A stretch of 64,000 nt of DNA from Delftia tsuruhatensis NBRC 16741 (lineage in GTDB: Bacteria; Pseudomonadota; Gammaproteobacteria; Burkholderiales; Burkholderiaceae_C), in the NCBI RefSeq assembly GCF_001571325.1, contig NZ_BCTO01000012.1, forward strand, positions 19,335 to 83,334, in the 5' to 3' direction. A program made the position numbers and the translations under genes. Position 1 is the stretch's first letter, and each line of letters starts with the position of its first letter. The notes below the pieces were generated by a model that worked only from the letters and a program-made list of their open reading frames with translations, made no database searches and was not told the DNA's origin. Of the stretch, positions 39,729 to 49,156 are shown in pieces.

Positions 39729-42635
39729 TCAGTCTATCTCGGCAAGGAGGCGCTGGGCTTTGGCCTTGAGATCGCCGTGGGCCTCGGAGATCACTTCCTC
39801 GATGAGTGTACGGGCTCCGTCGCTGTCGCCGATGGCATTGAATTCCTGGGCCAGGGCGAGCTTGGTGGCCAGCGGGTCCTCGGGCGCCGAAGGCGGCGTT
39901 GCGGCCGTGGGAGTGTCATTGCCCAGGTCCAGGGACAGGCTGCCCAAGTCGAATTCCAGCGATTCGGCCGGTTCCGGCTTGGCCTTGGCCGCCGTTTCCA
40001 GCACGCCGCCGGAATGCGCTGCTGCCGGCGCTTGGGCTGGCGCCTCGGTGCCCAGGTCTTCCAGGTTGAACTCCATGGCGTCCAGCGACAGCAGATCGGT
40101 ACTGGCGTGGCTGTCGTCCGTGGTGGAACCGGTCAGGGGCGAGGGTTCGGTGGCCGGGAAGCTGTCCGTGACCTGCCGTGTGACGGGCATGTCCAGCGGC
40201 AGCATCTCGGTCGGCTGCATGTCGCTCATGGCGCTGCTGTGGTTCAGGGCATCCGTCAGCGAGGCATGGGCCGTGGGCTGGAAGCCGGGCATGTCCAGCG
40301 ATGCAGCAGGCGGCTCCACGCGGGGATCCATGCGAGGCGCCTCGCTTGCTGCGGGCTGCATGGGCTCCAGTGGTGCGCGCAGCGTGGGCTCCAGCGCAGC
40401 GAAGTCCTGTTCGCTGGGCATGGGGGCCGGTGCGGGCAGCGGGCTGGCGTGCTGCGCGGGCAGGCTGGCGTCGGCCAGGCCGCCGGGCAGGTCCATGTTG
40501 AGGTCCATGTCCAGGTCCATGGGCAGGGTGGCAGGGCCTTCGCGGTGCGCCTCCATGTCCAGGGGGCGGCTGGCCAGCGAGGCGGCCGCCAGTCCGGCAG
40601 CTGCCGCTGCGGCGCCGCCGGCAACGGCGGCAGCAGACAGGGGCGCGGCGCCGGCAGGCTGGTAGAGGGCGTTTTCCGGGTCCAGGATGCGGCCCTGGTC
40701 GGCCAGGCGCTGCCAGTCCACGCCCTTGCCCTGGGTCAGGCCGTGCAGGGTCTGCGCGACGGCCTCGAAGGCCTTGCGGTCATGGCGCTTGGCGTAGATG
40801 TCGGCCAGCTTCTGGTGCAGTGCGGTGCGGCTGGGATCGGTGCGCAGGGCTTCCTTGAGGATTTCCTCTGCCTGCAGGTCGCGGCCATAGGCCAGGTAGA
40901 CATCGGCCTCGGCCACGGGGTCCACATCGCCGGCATCGAGCTGACTGGGCGAGTAGTGCATGGAGGTGCCCGACAGCTGGCTCGATGTGCCGGTATCCAC
41001 GCGTTGGCCGCCACTGGCTCCAAAGAAGGAATCGGCCGCGAGCTGGCTGTCGCCAAAGGCGCTTTCGCTGGAGGCTGCGGCAGCGCGGCGGCGCTGCATG
41101 ACGCGGTAGCCACCATAGCCCAGCAGCAGGGCCAGCAAGGCGGCGCCGGCCAGCGGGATGGTGGGATCTTCCATCAGCGTATCGATGAAGCTGGGCTCGG
41201 CGATCGGTGCGACGGGGGCGGGTGCCGGCTTGGGCTTCGGCGGCTCGGCAGGAGCGGGCGTGGCGGGCACGGCTTCTGCCGCGGGCGCTGCCGGGCCGGC
41301 AGCATTGGCTGCGGCGTCTGGAGCAGCAGCGGTGGCGGCAGCGGCCGCAGCGGCTGCATCGGCAGGCGCCGCCGGGGCCGGGGGCGTTGTCTGGGGCGCT
41401 GCAGCTTCAGGCGCTGCAGGCACGGTCGGCGCGCCCGGCACAGCCACGCCGTTTGCCGTGCCGCCGGCTGCCGAGGCAGGTGCTGCAGCAGCACCTTCGG
41501 CGGGCTTGGTGGCGGCGGCGATCTGGCTCAGCTCGGACATGTTGCGCTGCAGTTCGGCCGTGCGCGATGCCTGGTCGTCGGACTGCTTTTGCTTGGCCAG
41601 GCGCTCGTCTGCCTCCACGCCCTTGACAGCACCTTTGGACAGGGTGAGCTTGTCGGGTGCGGCGGTGGAGGGCTTGCGGTCTTCGACCTGGGCCTGGACG
41701 CTGCCCGATGCTTCACGATTGGCCGATGCCACGGGCGCGGCCGGTGCGGCGCTGGCCAGCTGGCGGCGGAACTGGTTGAAATCCCGGGACTGGGCTGCAA
41801 CGATCTGGCGCGCCTCGCGCGGCGAGGTGGCCTGTGCCGTGGCCTCGTCAGGCACGGTGAGCACGGCGCCGGAGCGCATGCGGTTCACATTGCCGTTGAT
41901 GAAGGCCTTGGGATTGGAGCGCAGCATGGCCACCAGCATCTGGTCCAGCGAAACGCCTGCGGGCAGGTGGGCGGCGGCAATGCGGCCGGCCGTGTCTCCG
42001 GTCTTGATGCGGACCTCGGATGCTTCGGACGGTGCCGGCGCTGCAGCAGCGCGCTCGCGGGCTGATGCGGTGCTCCGGCGCGGGGCTGCCGGAGCAGGGG
42101 CTGGACGGCTTTCCTCGGTGTTGCCTGCGGCAGCTGGCGAGGGGGCCGGCGCGGCGCGGCGCGGTGCGGCGCCCGGTTCGGGGGCGGAGGCCTGGGCTGC
42201 AGCCGTCACGGCAGGCGGCAGCTTTTGCAGGGTGGGCGGATCCAGCAGCAGGGTGTAGTTGCGCTGCAGGTTGCCCGAGGCCCAGCTGGCGTCGATCACC
42301 AGATCGACAAAGGGCTCGTTGACGGGCTGGGTGCTTGTGAGTCGCAGCACGGCCGATCCGTCCGCGCGACGCTGCACGCTGACGCGCACCTGGCTGGCCG
42401 TGGCGTTGTACTCCATGCCCTGGGTGCGGAAGACGCCGGGAGAGGCCACGCCCACGCGCAGGCCTTCGGCTTCAGCCGCCGTGATCTGGGGGATTTCGAC
42501 TTCGGCACGCAAGGGCTCGCCCAGGGCCGATTGCACGTTCACCCGGCCCAGAGCCAGTGCCCAGGCCTCGGAGGCGGGCAGTGCGACCGAGACGACGGCC
42601 GCAGCGGCCAGCACAGAGAGTTTCCAACGATGCAT
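39729..42635 (-). CDS. fimV: FimV/HubP-family polar pilus-assembly protein
   Basis: Inner-membrane peptidoglycan-binding hub linked to type IV pili and cell-pole organisation. A signal peptide (VLAAAAVVSVALPASEAWA) and the FimV N-terminal domain (LGRVNVQSALGEPLRAEVEI to DPPTLQKLPP) come first. A LysM-like peptidoglycan-binding segment (VRIKTGDTAGRIAAAH to GAVLTVPD) lies at about 205-265. After a long Ala/Pro-rich stretch there is one membrane helix at about 493-512. The acidic cytoplasmic part has a TPR-like segment (DPVAEADVYLAYGRDLQAEEIL) and the C-terminal FimV domain (ATKLALAQEFNAIGDSDGARTLIEEVI, 921-968). Length 968 residues. Confidence 0.94.
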   Translation of the reverse strand: MHRWKLSVLAAAAVVSVALPASEAWALALGRVNVQSALGEPLRAEVEIPQITAAEAEGLRVGVASPGVFRTQGMEYNATASQVRVSVQRRADGSAVLRLTSTQPVNEPFVDLVIDASWASGNLQRNYTLLLDPPTLQKLPPAVTAAAQASAPEPGAAPRRAAPAPSPAAAGNTEESRPAPAPAAPRRSTASARERAAAAPAPSEASEVRIKTGDTAGRIAAAHLPAGVSLDQMLVAMLRSNPKAFINGNVNRMRSGAVLTVPDEATAQATSPREARQIVAAQSRDFNQFRRQLASAAPAAPVASANREASGSVQAQVEDRKPSTAAPDKLTLSKGAVKGVEADERLAKQKQSDDQASRTAELQRNMSELSQIAAATKPAEGAAAAPASAAGGTANGVAVPGAPTVPAAPEAAAPQTTPPAPAAPADAAAAAAAATAAAPDAAANAAGPAAPAAEAVPATPAPAEPPKPKPAPAPVAPIAEPSFIDTLMEDPTIPLAGAALLALLLGYGGYRVMQRRRAAAASSESAFGDSQLAADSFFGASGGQRVDTGTSSQLSGTSMHYSPSQLDAGDVDPVAEADVYLAYGRDLQAEEILKEALRTDPSRTALHQKLADIYAKRHDRKAFEAVAQTLHGLTQGKGVDWQRLADQGRILDPENALYQPAGAAPLSAAAVAGGAAAAAAGLAAASLASRPLDMEAHREGPATLPMDLDMDLNMDLPGGLADASLPAQHASPLPAPAPMPSEQDFAALEPTLRAPLEPMQPAASEAPRMDPRVEPPAASLDMPGFQPTAHASLTDALNHSSAMSDMQPTEMLPLDMPVTRQVTDSFPATEPSPLTGSTTDDSHASTDLLSLDAMEFNLEDLGTEAPAQAPAAAHSGGVLETAAKAKPEPAESLEFDLGSLSLDLGNDTPTAATPPSAPEDPLATKLALAQEFNAIGDSDGARTLIEEVISEAHGDLKAKAQRLLAEID

Positions 42636-42867
42636 AAAGCGTCAAACCTGTGTGGATGCAATTGGGCGGGCACTATTGTTATTGTGAGGATGCCCGCGTT
42701 TGCACATGTAATTGAAATTTACCCGGGGATAGATGGCACGCCATATACCAAGGTGCTTGGGTCGCATTGTCGGCCACGCTATAGGATCGCAAGCGTCTGG
42801 TTGCCGGTGAACGCTGCCAGTTGTTGTCGAACGGCAACGAGAAGAAACACAATGTATCTTCGGTGAT

Positions 42868-42885
42868 TGTAGGCAACCGCCTACA
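42868..42885. repeat. 7-bp perfect inverted repeat upstream of fimV
   Basis: TGTAGGC, 4-nt loop AACC, GCCTACA. Possible operator or RNA hairpin. Confidence 0.5.
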
Positions 42886-42902
42886 GTCAGGGGACAAGAG
42901 AC

Positions 42903-42919
42903 TTGGGCATTGTGCCCAA
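42903..42919. repeat. 7-bp perfect inverted repeat near the asd terminator
   Basis: TTGGGCA, 3-nt loop TTG, TGCCCAA; 18 nt after the repeat at 42868-42885. Confidence 0.5.
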
Positions 42920-42940
42920 TCGCACAGGGTTTAAAGCCGA

Positions 42941-42979
42941 AAAAAGCGCCATGTCCCGGGCCAGGACATGGCGCTTTTT
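42941..42979. terminator. Terminator after asd
   Basis: AAAAAGCGCCATGTCC / GGACATGGCGCTTTTT, a 16-bp stem counting the A/T ends, with a 7-nt loop. It ends asd on the minus strand. Confidence 0.93.
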
Positions 42980-43002
42980 GTGTTGGCTCAAGCCGGCGGT
43001 GC

Positions 43003-44115
43003 TCAGGCGGCCAGCAGGATGCGCAGCATGCGGCGCAGCGGCTCGGCGGCGCCCCACAGCAGTTGGTCGCCGATCACGAAGGCCGACAGGTATTCGGGGC
43101 CCATGTTCAGCTTGCGCACGCGGCCCACGCCGACTTCCAGGCCGCCGGTGATGGCGGCGGGCGTCAGTTCCTTGACGGTGATGGCGCGTTCATTGGGCAC
43201 CCACTTCACCCAGGGGTTGCCGGACTTGATGATGGCTTCCAGCTCCTGCAGGGGCAGGTCCTTCTTGAGCTTGAGGGTCAGCGCCAGGCTGTGGCAGCGC
43301 ATGGCGCCGATGCGCACGCACAGGCCGTCGACGGGAATGGTCTGCTCCGTGCCCAGGATCTTGTTGACCTCGGCCTGGCCCTTCCACTCTTCCTTGGACT
43401 GGCCGTTGTCCAGCTGTGCGTCGATCCAGGGGATCAGGCCGCCAGCCAGAGGCGCGCCGAAGAATTCGGTGGGCACATCGGTGCGGATGGTCTGAGCCAC
43501 CTTGCGGTCGATATCCAGGATGGCGGAGGCGGGCGTGGCCAGCTCGTCGGCCACGGCCGCATGCACCACGCCCATGCCCTTGAGCAGTTCGCGCATGTGG
43601 TTGGCGCCGCCACCGGAGGCTGCCTGGTAGGTCATGGAGCTGACCCATTCCACGAGACCGGCCTTGAACAGGCCGCCCAGCCCCATCAGCAGGATGGAGT
43701 TGGTGCAGTTGCCGCCAATCCAGTTCTTGCCGCCCGCGGCGAGCTTGGACTGGATCAGGCCTTCATTGACGGGGTCGAGCACGATGACGGCATCGCCTTC
43801 CATGCGCAGCGACGATGCGGCATCGATCCAGTGGCCGTTCCAGCCCGAGGCGCGCAGCTGGGGGAAGACTTCCTTGGTGTAGTCACCGCCCTGGCAGGTG
43901 ATGATGATGTCGCACTTGGACAGCTCGGCAATGTCGTTGGCATTGCGCAGCTCGGTGTGGGTCTTCGCCATGGCCGGGGCCTTGCCGCCGGCGTTGGAGG
44001 TGGAGAAGAAAACGGGCTCGATCAGGTCGAAATCGCCCTCTGCCTGCATGCGGTCCATCAGCACGGAGCCGACCATGCCGCGCCAGCCCACCAGGCCTAC
44101 CAATTGCTTGCTCAT
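43003..44115 (-). CDS. asd: Aspartate-semialdehyde dehydrogenase
   Basis: Reduces aspartyl phosphate to the semialdehyde, the branch compound for lysine, diaminopimelate, threonine, isoleucine and methionine. N-terminal [18 protein letters not shown] binds NADP. Catalytic Cys137 lies in GGNCTNS. The His/Arg region is [10 protein letters not shown]. Length 370 residues, the gram-negative type. It is preceded by a 220-nt leader that contains a Thr/Ile-rich peptide frame and competing hairpins (see 44116-44338), a likely amino-acid control device. Confidence 0.97.
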   Translation of the reverse strand: MSKQLVGLVGWRGMVGSVLMDRMQAEGDFDLIEPVFFSTSNAGGKAPAMAKTHTELRNANDIAELSKCDIIITCQGGDYTKEVFPQLRASGWNGHWIDAASSLRMEGDAVIVLDPVNEGLIQSKLAAGGKNWIGGNCTNSILLMGLGGLFKAGLVEWVSSMTYQAASGGGANHMRELLKGMGVVHAAVADELATPASAILDIDRKVAQTIRTDVPTEFFGAPLAGGLIPWIDAQLDNGQSKEEWKGQAEVNKILGTEQTIPVDGLCVRIGAMRCHSLALTLKLKKDLPLQELEAIIKSGNPWVKWVPNERAITVKELTPAAITGGLEVGVGRVRKLNMGPEYLSAFVIGDQLLWGAAEPLRRMLRILLAA

Positions 44116-44166
44116 TTTTGAAACGCCCTTTCAGTGTGAAAACAGTGCTGGATCAAGACTGTTGTC

Positions 44167-44220
44167 GCCCGGCTCGTCTGGGCCAGGTGAGGGCGCACGA
44201 CGAACCGGGCTGGGTCAGCC
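44167..44220 (-). promoter_or_regulatory. Candidate attenuator hairpins before asd
   Basis: On the minus strand, GGCTG-ACC-CAGCC (44220-44208) spans the leader stop codon. GCCCGGTTCGTC (44210-44199) pairs with GACGAGCCGGGC (44178-44167) in a 12-bp stem with one G-U pair and a 20-nt loop. The two share 44208-44210 and so cannot form together. No T run follows the long stem, so termination may need Rho, or control may act on translation. Confidence 0.5.
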
Positions 44221-44322
44221 TTTGATTGTCGTAATGGTTGTGGATGTGATTGCGCGCACGGCCACACCAGCCTGGGCGGCGGGTGCAATGTTCAGCAGGA
44301 GGAACGGGCGGGCGGCAAACAT
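44215..44322 (-). CDS. Candidate Thr/Ile-rich leader peptide of asd
   Basis: 35 codons (39 if the in-frame ATG at 44334 is used). The C-terminal end reads AITSTTITTIKG, with five Thr and three Ile codons within the last 12. This pattern closely recalls the E. coli thr leader peptide (ISTTITTTITITT). The stop codon is inside the first of two exclusive hairpins. No good ribosome site is visible; the TAGAAT -10 box at 44333-44338 would put the transcript start a few nt before the ATG at 44322, so it might be leaderless. Translation is inference. Confidence 0.5.
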   Translation of the reverse strand: MFAARPFLLLNIAPAAQAGVAVRAITSTTITTIKG

Positions 44323-44332
44323 AAGAGCAGTC

Positions 44333-44338
44333 ATTCTA
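44333..44338 (-). promoter_or_regulatory. Likely -10 box for the asd leader
   Basis: TAGAAT on the minus strand; the -35 is weak. Transcription would start near 44325. Confidence 0.4.
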
Positions 44339-44490
44339 GCGAATACGCCAGGAAAGAGAATGTCTGTTTGATGAATATCTTCGTCGAAATGGCGAAAAGC
44401 AGACGTCTGTTTTGACGCTTTGCCTGGTTTTGGAAAATCCTGGCCAGGCAGGGCAGCCGCAAGCCCGGAGGCTCGCGGCTGTCGTGGACG

Positions 44491-45657
<1,167 letters not shown>

Positions 45658-46311
45658 TCAGCGCTGCACCAGCGTGTGGGCCAGCCAGGGCTTGGTGGCC
45701 AGGCGCTCAGCCTCGTAGGCGCGGATCTTGTCGGCATGGCGCAGGGTCAGGCCGATGTCGTCAAAACCGTTGAGCAGGCAGTACTTGCGGAAGGCAATGA
45801 CGTCGAAGGGGATCTCCTCGCCCTGCGGGCGCACGATCACCTGGCGGTCCAGGTCGATGGTCAGCTCGTAGCCGGGGAAGGCGGCGATCTCGTTGAACAG
45901 CATGTCGATCGTGGCTTCGGGCAGCACGATGGGCAGCAGGCCGTTCTTGAAGCAGTTGTTGAAGAAGATGTCGGCGAAGCTGGGTGCCAGGATGGCGCGA
46001 AAGCCGTACTGGTCCAGGGCCCAGGGCGCGTGCTCGCGGCTGGAGCCGCAGCCGAAGTTCTTGCGTGCGACCAGGATGGAGGCGCCCGCATAGCGCGGCT
46101 GATTGAGCACGAAGTCGGGGTTGGGCTTGCGCGAGGCCGGGTCCTGGCCGGGTTCGCCATGGTCCAGGTAGCGCCACTCGTCGAACAGGTTCACACCGAA
46201 GCCGGTCTTCTTGATCGACTTGAGGAACTGCTTGGGAATGATGGCGTCGGTGTCGACGTTTTCGCGGTCCATGGGGGCGACAAGGCCCTTGTGCACGGTG
46301 AATTGTTGCAT
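45658..46311 (-). CDS. leuD: 3-isopropylmalate dehydratase small subunit
   Basis: Partner of LeuC in isomerising isopropylmalate. [33 protein letters not shown] is the LeuD start. The swivel-domain signature [15 protein letters not shown] is at about residues 84-98. [17 protein letters not shown] follows. Length 217 residues. A short lipoprotein gene separates it from leuC. Confidence 0.97.
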   Translation of the reverse strand: MQQFTVHKGLVAPMDRENVDTDAIIPKQFLKSIKKTGFGVNLFDEWRYLDHGEPGQDPASRKPNPDFVLNQPRYAGASILVARKNFGCGSSREHAPWALDQYGFRAILAPSFADIFFNNCFKNGLLPIVLPEATIDMLFNEIAAFPGYELTIDLDRQVIVRPQGEEIPFDVIAFRKYCLLNGFDDIGLTLRHADKIRAYEAERLATKPWLAHTLVQR

Positions 46312-46331
46312 GGCAGTATCGAATTCAGGGT

Positions 46332-46457
46332 TCAGCGGGCGGCGCGTTCGATGGCGCTGCCCGCGCTTTGCACGTCCTGGCCAATGCCCTTGACGGTATT
46401 GCAGGCGGCCAGGGTGAAGGCCAGGCCGATCAGGAGGATCGAGAAGGAAGGCTTCAT
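46332..46457 (-). CDS. Entericidin A/B family lipoprotein
   Basis: A 41-residue lipoprotein with a clear lipobox: [19 protein letters not shown], then [21 protein letters not shown]. The mature part is about 23 residues and forms an amphipathic helix, as in entericidins (EcnA/EcnB). These were first described as an antidote/toxin lipoprotein pair in E. coli. Here only one is present. It sits inside the leuC-leuD operon on the same strand, a position also seen in other Comamonadaceae. A GGAG-like site precedes the ATG (AGGA in the minus strand just upstream is weak). Confidence 0.88.
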   Translation of the reverse strand: MKPSFSILLIGLAFTLAACNTVKGIGQDVQSAGSAIERAAR

Positions 46458-46483
46458 GGTGTGCTGGCGGGGCAGTTGCGGGT

Positions 46484-47905
46484 TCAGGAGAATCTGCGGA
46501 TGTCCACGAAGTGGCCGTGGATGGCCGCGGCAGCGGCCATGGCGGGGCTCACCAGGTGGGTGCGTCCGCCCGCGCCCTGGCGGCCTTCGAAGTTGCGGTT
46601 GCTGGTGGAGGCGCAGCGCTCGCCGGGCTCCAGGCGGTCGGCGTTCATGGCCAGGCACATGGAGCAGCCGGGTTCGCGCCATTCAAAGCCTGCCGCCTTG
46701 AAGATCTGGTCCAGGCCTTCGCGCTCGGCCTGCTCCTTGACCAGGCCCGATCCGGGCACCACCATGGCCAGCTTGATGTTGCGTGCCACCTTCTGGCCCA
46801 GCTTCTTGACCACGGCGGCGGCTTCGCGCATGTCTTCGATGCGGCTGTTGGTGCACGAGCCGATGAAGACCTTGTCCACGAAGATGTCGTCGATGGCCTT
46901 GCCGGGTTCCAGCGCCATGTAGGTCAGCGCGCGCTCGATGGCTCCGCGCTTGCTGGCATCCTTTTCCTTGTCGGGATCGGGCACGCGGGCATCCACGCCC
47001 AGCACCATTTCGGGCGAGGTGCCCCAGGTGACCTGCGGCACGATCTCGCTGGCCTGCAGCTCGACCACGCGGTCGAACTTCGCATCGGCATCGGAGTGCA
47101 GCGTCTTCCAGTAGGCGACGGCGGCGTCCCATTCGGCGCCGGTGGGGGCCAGAGGGCGGCCCTTGACGTACTGGATGGTCTTATCGTCCACGGCCACTAG
47201 GCCGGCGCGTGCGCCGCCTTCGATGGCCATGTTGCAGACCGTCATGCGGCCTTCCATGCTCAGGTCGCGGATGGCCTCGCCTGCGAACTCGATGGTGTAG
47301 CCCGTGCCGCCGGCCGTGCCGATCTTGCCGATGATGGCCAGCACGATGTCCTTGGCCGTGATGCCGGGCGCCGCCTTGCCGCTGACGTTGATCAGCATGT
47401 TCTTGGCCTTCTTGGCCAGCAGGGTCTGGGTGGCCATCACGTGCTCGACCTCGGAGGTGCCGATGCCGTGGGCCAGTGCGCCGAAGGCGCCATGCGTGGA
47501 CGTGTGGCTGTCGCCGCAGACCACGGTCATGCCGGGCAGGGTGGCGCCTTGCTCGGGACCCATGACGTGGACGATGCCCTGGCCCTTGTCCATGAAGGGA
47601 AAGAAGGCCGCAGAGCCGAACTCGCCGATGTTGGTGTTCAGCGTAGTGATCTGTTCCTTGCTGATGGGGTCGGCAATGCCGTCATAGCCGCGCTCCCAGC
47701 CGTCGGTGGGTGTGTTGTGGTCGGCCGTGGCCACCACGGAGCTGATGCGCCACAGCTTGCGACCGGCCATGCGCAGGCCTTCGAAGGCCTGGGGGCTGGT
47801 GACTTCGTGCACCAGGTGGCGGTCGATGTAGAGGACGGCGGTGCCGTCATCCTCGGTGTGGATGACATGCTCGTCGAAGATCTTGTCGTAGAGGGTGCGT
47901 CCCAT
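46484..47905 (-). CDS. leuC: 3-isopropylmalate dehydratase large subunit
   Basis: Aconitase-family [4Fe-4S] enzyme of leucine synthesis. [16 protein letters not shown] is the start. Cluster-binding cysteines appear in [13 protein letters not shown] and [36 protein letters not shown] and [13 protein letters not shown] are conserved. Length 473 residues. The frame runs farther upstream into the LysR gene region, but that part is a shadow. Expression may be controlled by the LysR regulator directly upstream. Confidence 0.97.
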   Translation of the reverse strand: MGRTLYDKIFDEHVIHTEDDGTAVLYIDRHLVHEVTSPQAFEGLRMAGRKLWRISSVVATADHNTPTDGWERGYDGIADPISKEQITTLNTNIGEFGSAAFFPFMDKGQGIVHVMGPEQGATLPGMTVVCGDSHTSTHGAFGALAHGIGTSEVEHVMATQTLLAKKAKNMLINVSGKAAPGITAKDIVLAIIGKIGTAGGTGYTIEFAGEAIRDLSMEGRMTVCNMAIEGGARAGLVAVDDKTIQYVKGRPLAPTGAEWDAAVAYWKTLHSDADAKFDRVVELQASEIVPQVTWGTSPEMVLGVDARVPDPDKEKDASKRGAIERALTYMALEPGKAIDDIFVDKVFIGSCTNSRIEDMREAAAVVKKLGQKVARNIKLAMVVPGSGLVKEQAEREGLDQIFKAAGFEWREPGCSMCLAMNADRLEPGERCASTSNRNFEGRQGAGGRTHLVSPAMAAAAAIHGHFVDIRRFS

Positions 47906-47970
47906 GGCGTTCTCGAATGGTTGGTGTCGTGGGGAAATTCTTGGATGTGCATCCGGCGGGCAAGGGGCCT

Positions 47971-48915
47971 TCAGGATGCGCTGGCCGGCGGGCTCAGGTG
48001 CTCCACCAGCAGGCGGGCCGTAACGGGTAGCGCGTCGAAGTCGCGCGCCACGATGCTCAGCTCGCGCCGTGCCCAGTCGTCGCTGAGCTCCAGGGCGCGC
48101 AGATGGCCCACGCCGTGCATGAGCTCGAAGGCGCGGTCGGGGATCAGTCCCACGCCCAGGCCGTTGTCGATCATGCGGCACATGGCATCCAGGCTGGTGA
48201 CCTGGATGCGCTGGTGCAGCGCATGCCCGGCCTGGGCCGCAGCCGCACGCATGGCAAGGCTGATGGAGGAGCCGGCCTGCAGGCTGACGATGTCCCATTC
48301 GAGCACATCGGCAAAGGCCACGCTGTCGCTGTGCGCCAGCGCGTGCTGCTCGGGCACCACGACGACCAGCCGGTCCTCGCGGTAGGGGCGGTGCTGCAGC
48401 GCGGGAGTGGCCTGGCCATTGCCCAGCGGCATGTATGCCATGGAGCAGATGCCGATGTCGGCCGTGCCTTCCTGCACCGCCGCCAGCACGGCGGGGCTGA
48501 GCTGCTCCTGCAGGTCGATCTTGACCTGGCCATGCTTGCGCGCGAAGACGCCCAGGTCTTCCGGCAGGAACTGCACGATGGCCGACATATTGGCGTGGAT
48601 GCGTACATGGCCGCGCACGCCATCGGCGTACTCGGACAGCTCGCCCTGCATGCGCTCCAGGCCATACAGCACGTTGCGCGCGTGGTGCAGCAGGCTTTCG
48701 CCGGCAGGAGTGAGTGTCACGCCACGGCTGTGGCGATACAGCAGGGCCGTGTCCACGGTGGCCTCGAGGTCGGACAGGCGCTTGCTCACCGCCGAAGCGG
48801 CGATGAACTCGCGCTCTGCCGCTCGTCCGATGCTGCCAAGTTCGCAGACAGCCACGAACAGCTGCAAGGAGGTAAGGTCTATGCGCCGTGCAAAACTGCG
48901 CTCTGAATTCTTCAT
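47971..48915 (-). CDS. LysR-type transcriptional regulator
   Basis: DNA-binding regulator, 314 residues from the ATG at 48915 ([20 protein letters not shown]). The winged helix-turn-helix is at about residues 14-73 ([36 protein letters not shown]). The periplasmic-binding-like effector domain follows to the end. It lies 65 nt upstream of leuC on the same strand, so it is a good candidate regulator of leuCDB, though it could act elsewhere. A T-N11-A palindrome (CTTCTC-ATTAG-GAGAAG) is at 48931-48947. An alternative TTG start at 48969 is possible. Confidence 0.93.
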   Translation of the reverse strand: MKNSERSFARRIDLTSLQLFVAVCELGSIGRAAEREFIAASAVSKRLSDLEATVDTALLYRHSRGVTLTPAGESLLHHARNVLYGLERMQGELSEYADGVRGHVRIHANMSAIVQFLPEDLGVFARKHGQVKIDLQEQLSPAVLAAVQEGTADIGICSMAYMPLGNGQATPALQHRPYREDRLVVVVPEQHALAHSDSVAFADVLEWDIVSLQAGSSISLAMRAAAAQAGHALHQRIQVTSLDAMCRMIDNGLGVGLIPDRAFELMHGVGHLRALELSDDWARRELSIVARDFDALPVTARLLVEHLSPPASAS

Positions 48916-48930
48916 GTGGTGGGGTTCAGG

Positions 48931-48947
48931 CTTCTCATTAGGAGAAG
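48931..48947. promoter_or_regulatory. LysR-type palindrome (T-N11-A)
   Basis: CTTCTC-ATTAG-GAGAAG, a 6-5-6 perfect inverted repeat that contains T-N11-A, 16 nt upstream of the lysR start. It may be the site for autoregulation. Confidence 0.5.
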
Positions 48948-49156
48948 TTGAATGGATTTTCTCGCACAAGTCATCGATCTGTCATCTTCAAGCGCGATGT
49001 CTTTGGTGATGTCGTGCGATTTCATGGAGATGGGGGGCATGCCTCGTGGCGATGGCTGCGGGCAACCATGCCCGCCGGAACGCCGGTTGCATACTGAAAG
49101 AATTTGTCAATCTTTGCGCCAGTCGCCTGCATGGATTGCTGCAAAAATAAGAGCAT

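Larger units (their letters stand above)
42636..43002. other. fimV-asd intergenic region
   Basis: 367 nt with no convincing gene; it must contain the fimV promoter (minus strand). It is less GC-rich than its flanks and holds two tight inverted repeats (42868-42885, TGTAGGC-AACC-GCCTACA; 42903-42919, TTGGGCA-TTG-TGCCCAA) next to the asd terminator. Confidence 0.55.
44116..44490. other. leuB-asd intergenic region with candidate attenuator leader
   Basis: 375 nt between asd and leuB, both on the minus strand. The asd-proximal 220 nt hold a short peptide frame and exclusive hairpins. The rest contains two copies of AAACAGAC about 30 nt apart (minus strand, near 44366 and 44405) and no visible gene. 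No convincing intrinsic terminator follows leuB. Confidence 0.6.

Noticed and set aside
39612..42065. 817-codon open frame on the plus strand
   Set aside because: It is antisense to fimV; the Gly/Arg/Cys-rich translation is a shadow of a GC-rich, Ala-rich gene.
42679..42897. 72-codon frame on the minus strand upstream of fimV
   Set aside because: No recognisable family and it covers the region expected to hold the fimV promoter.
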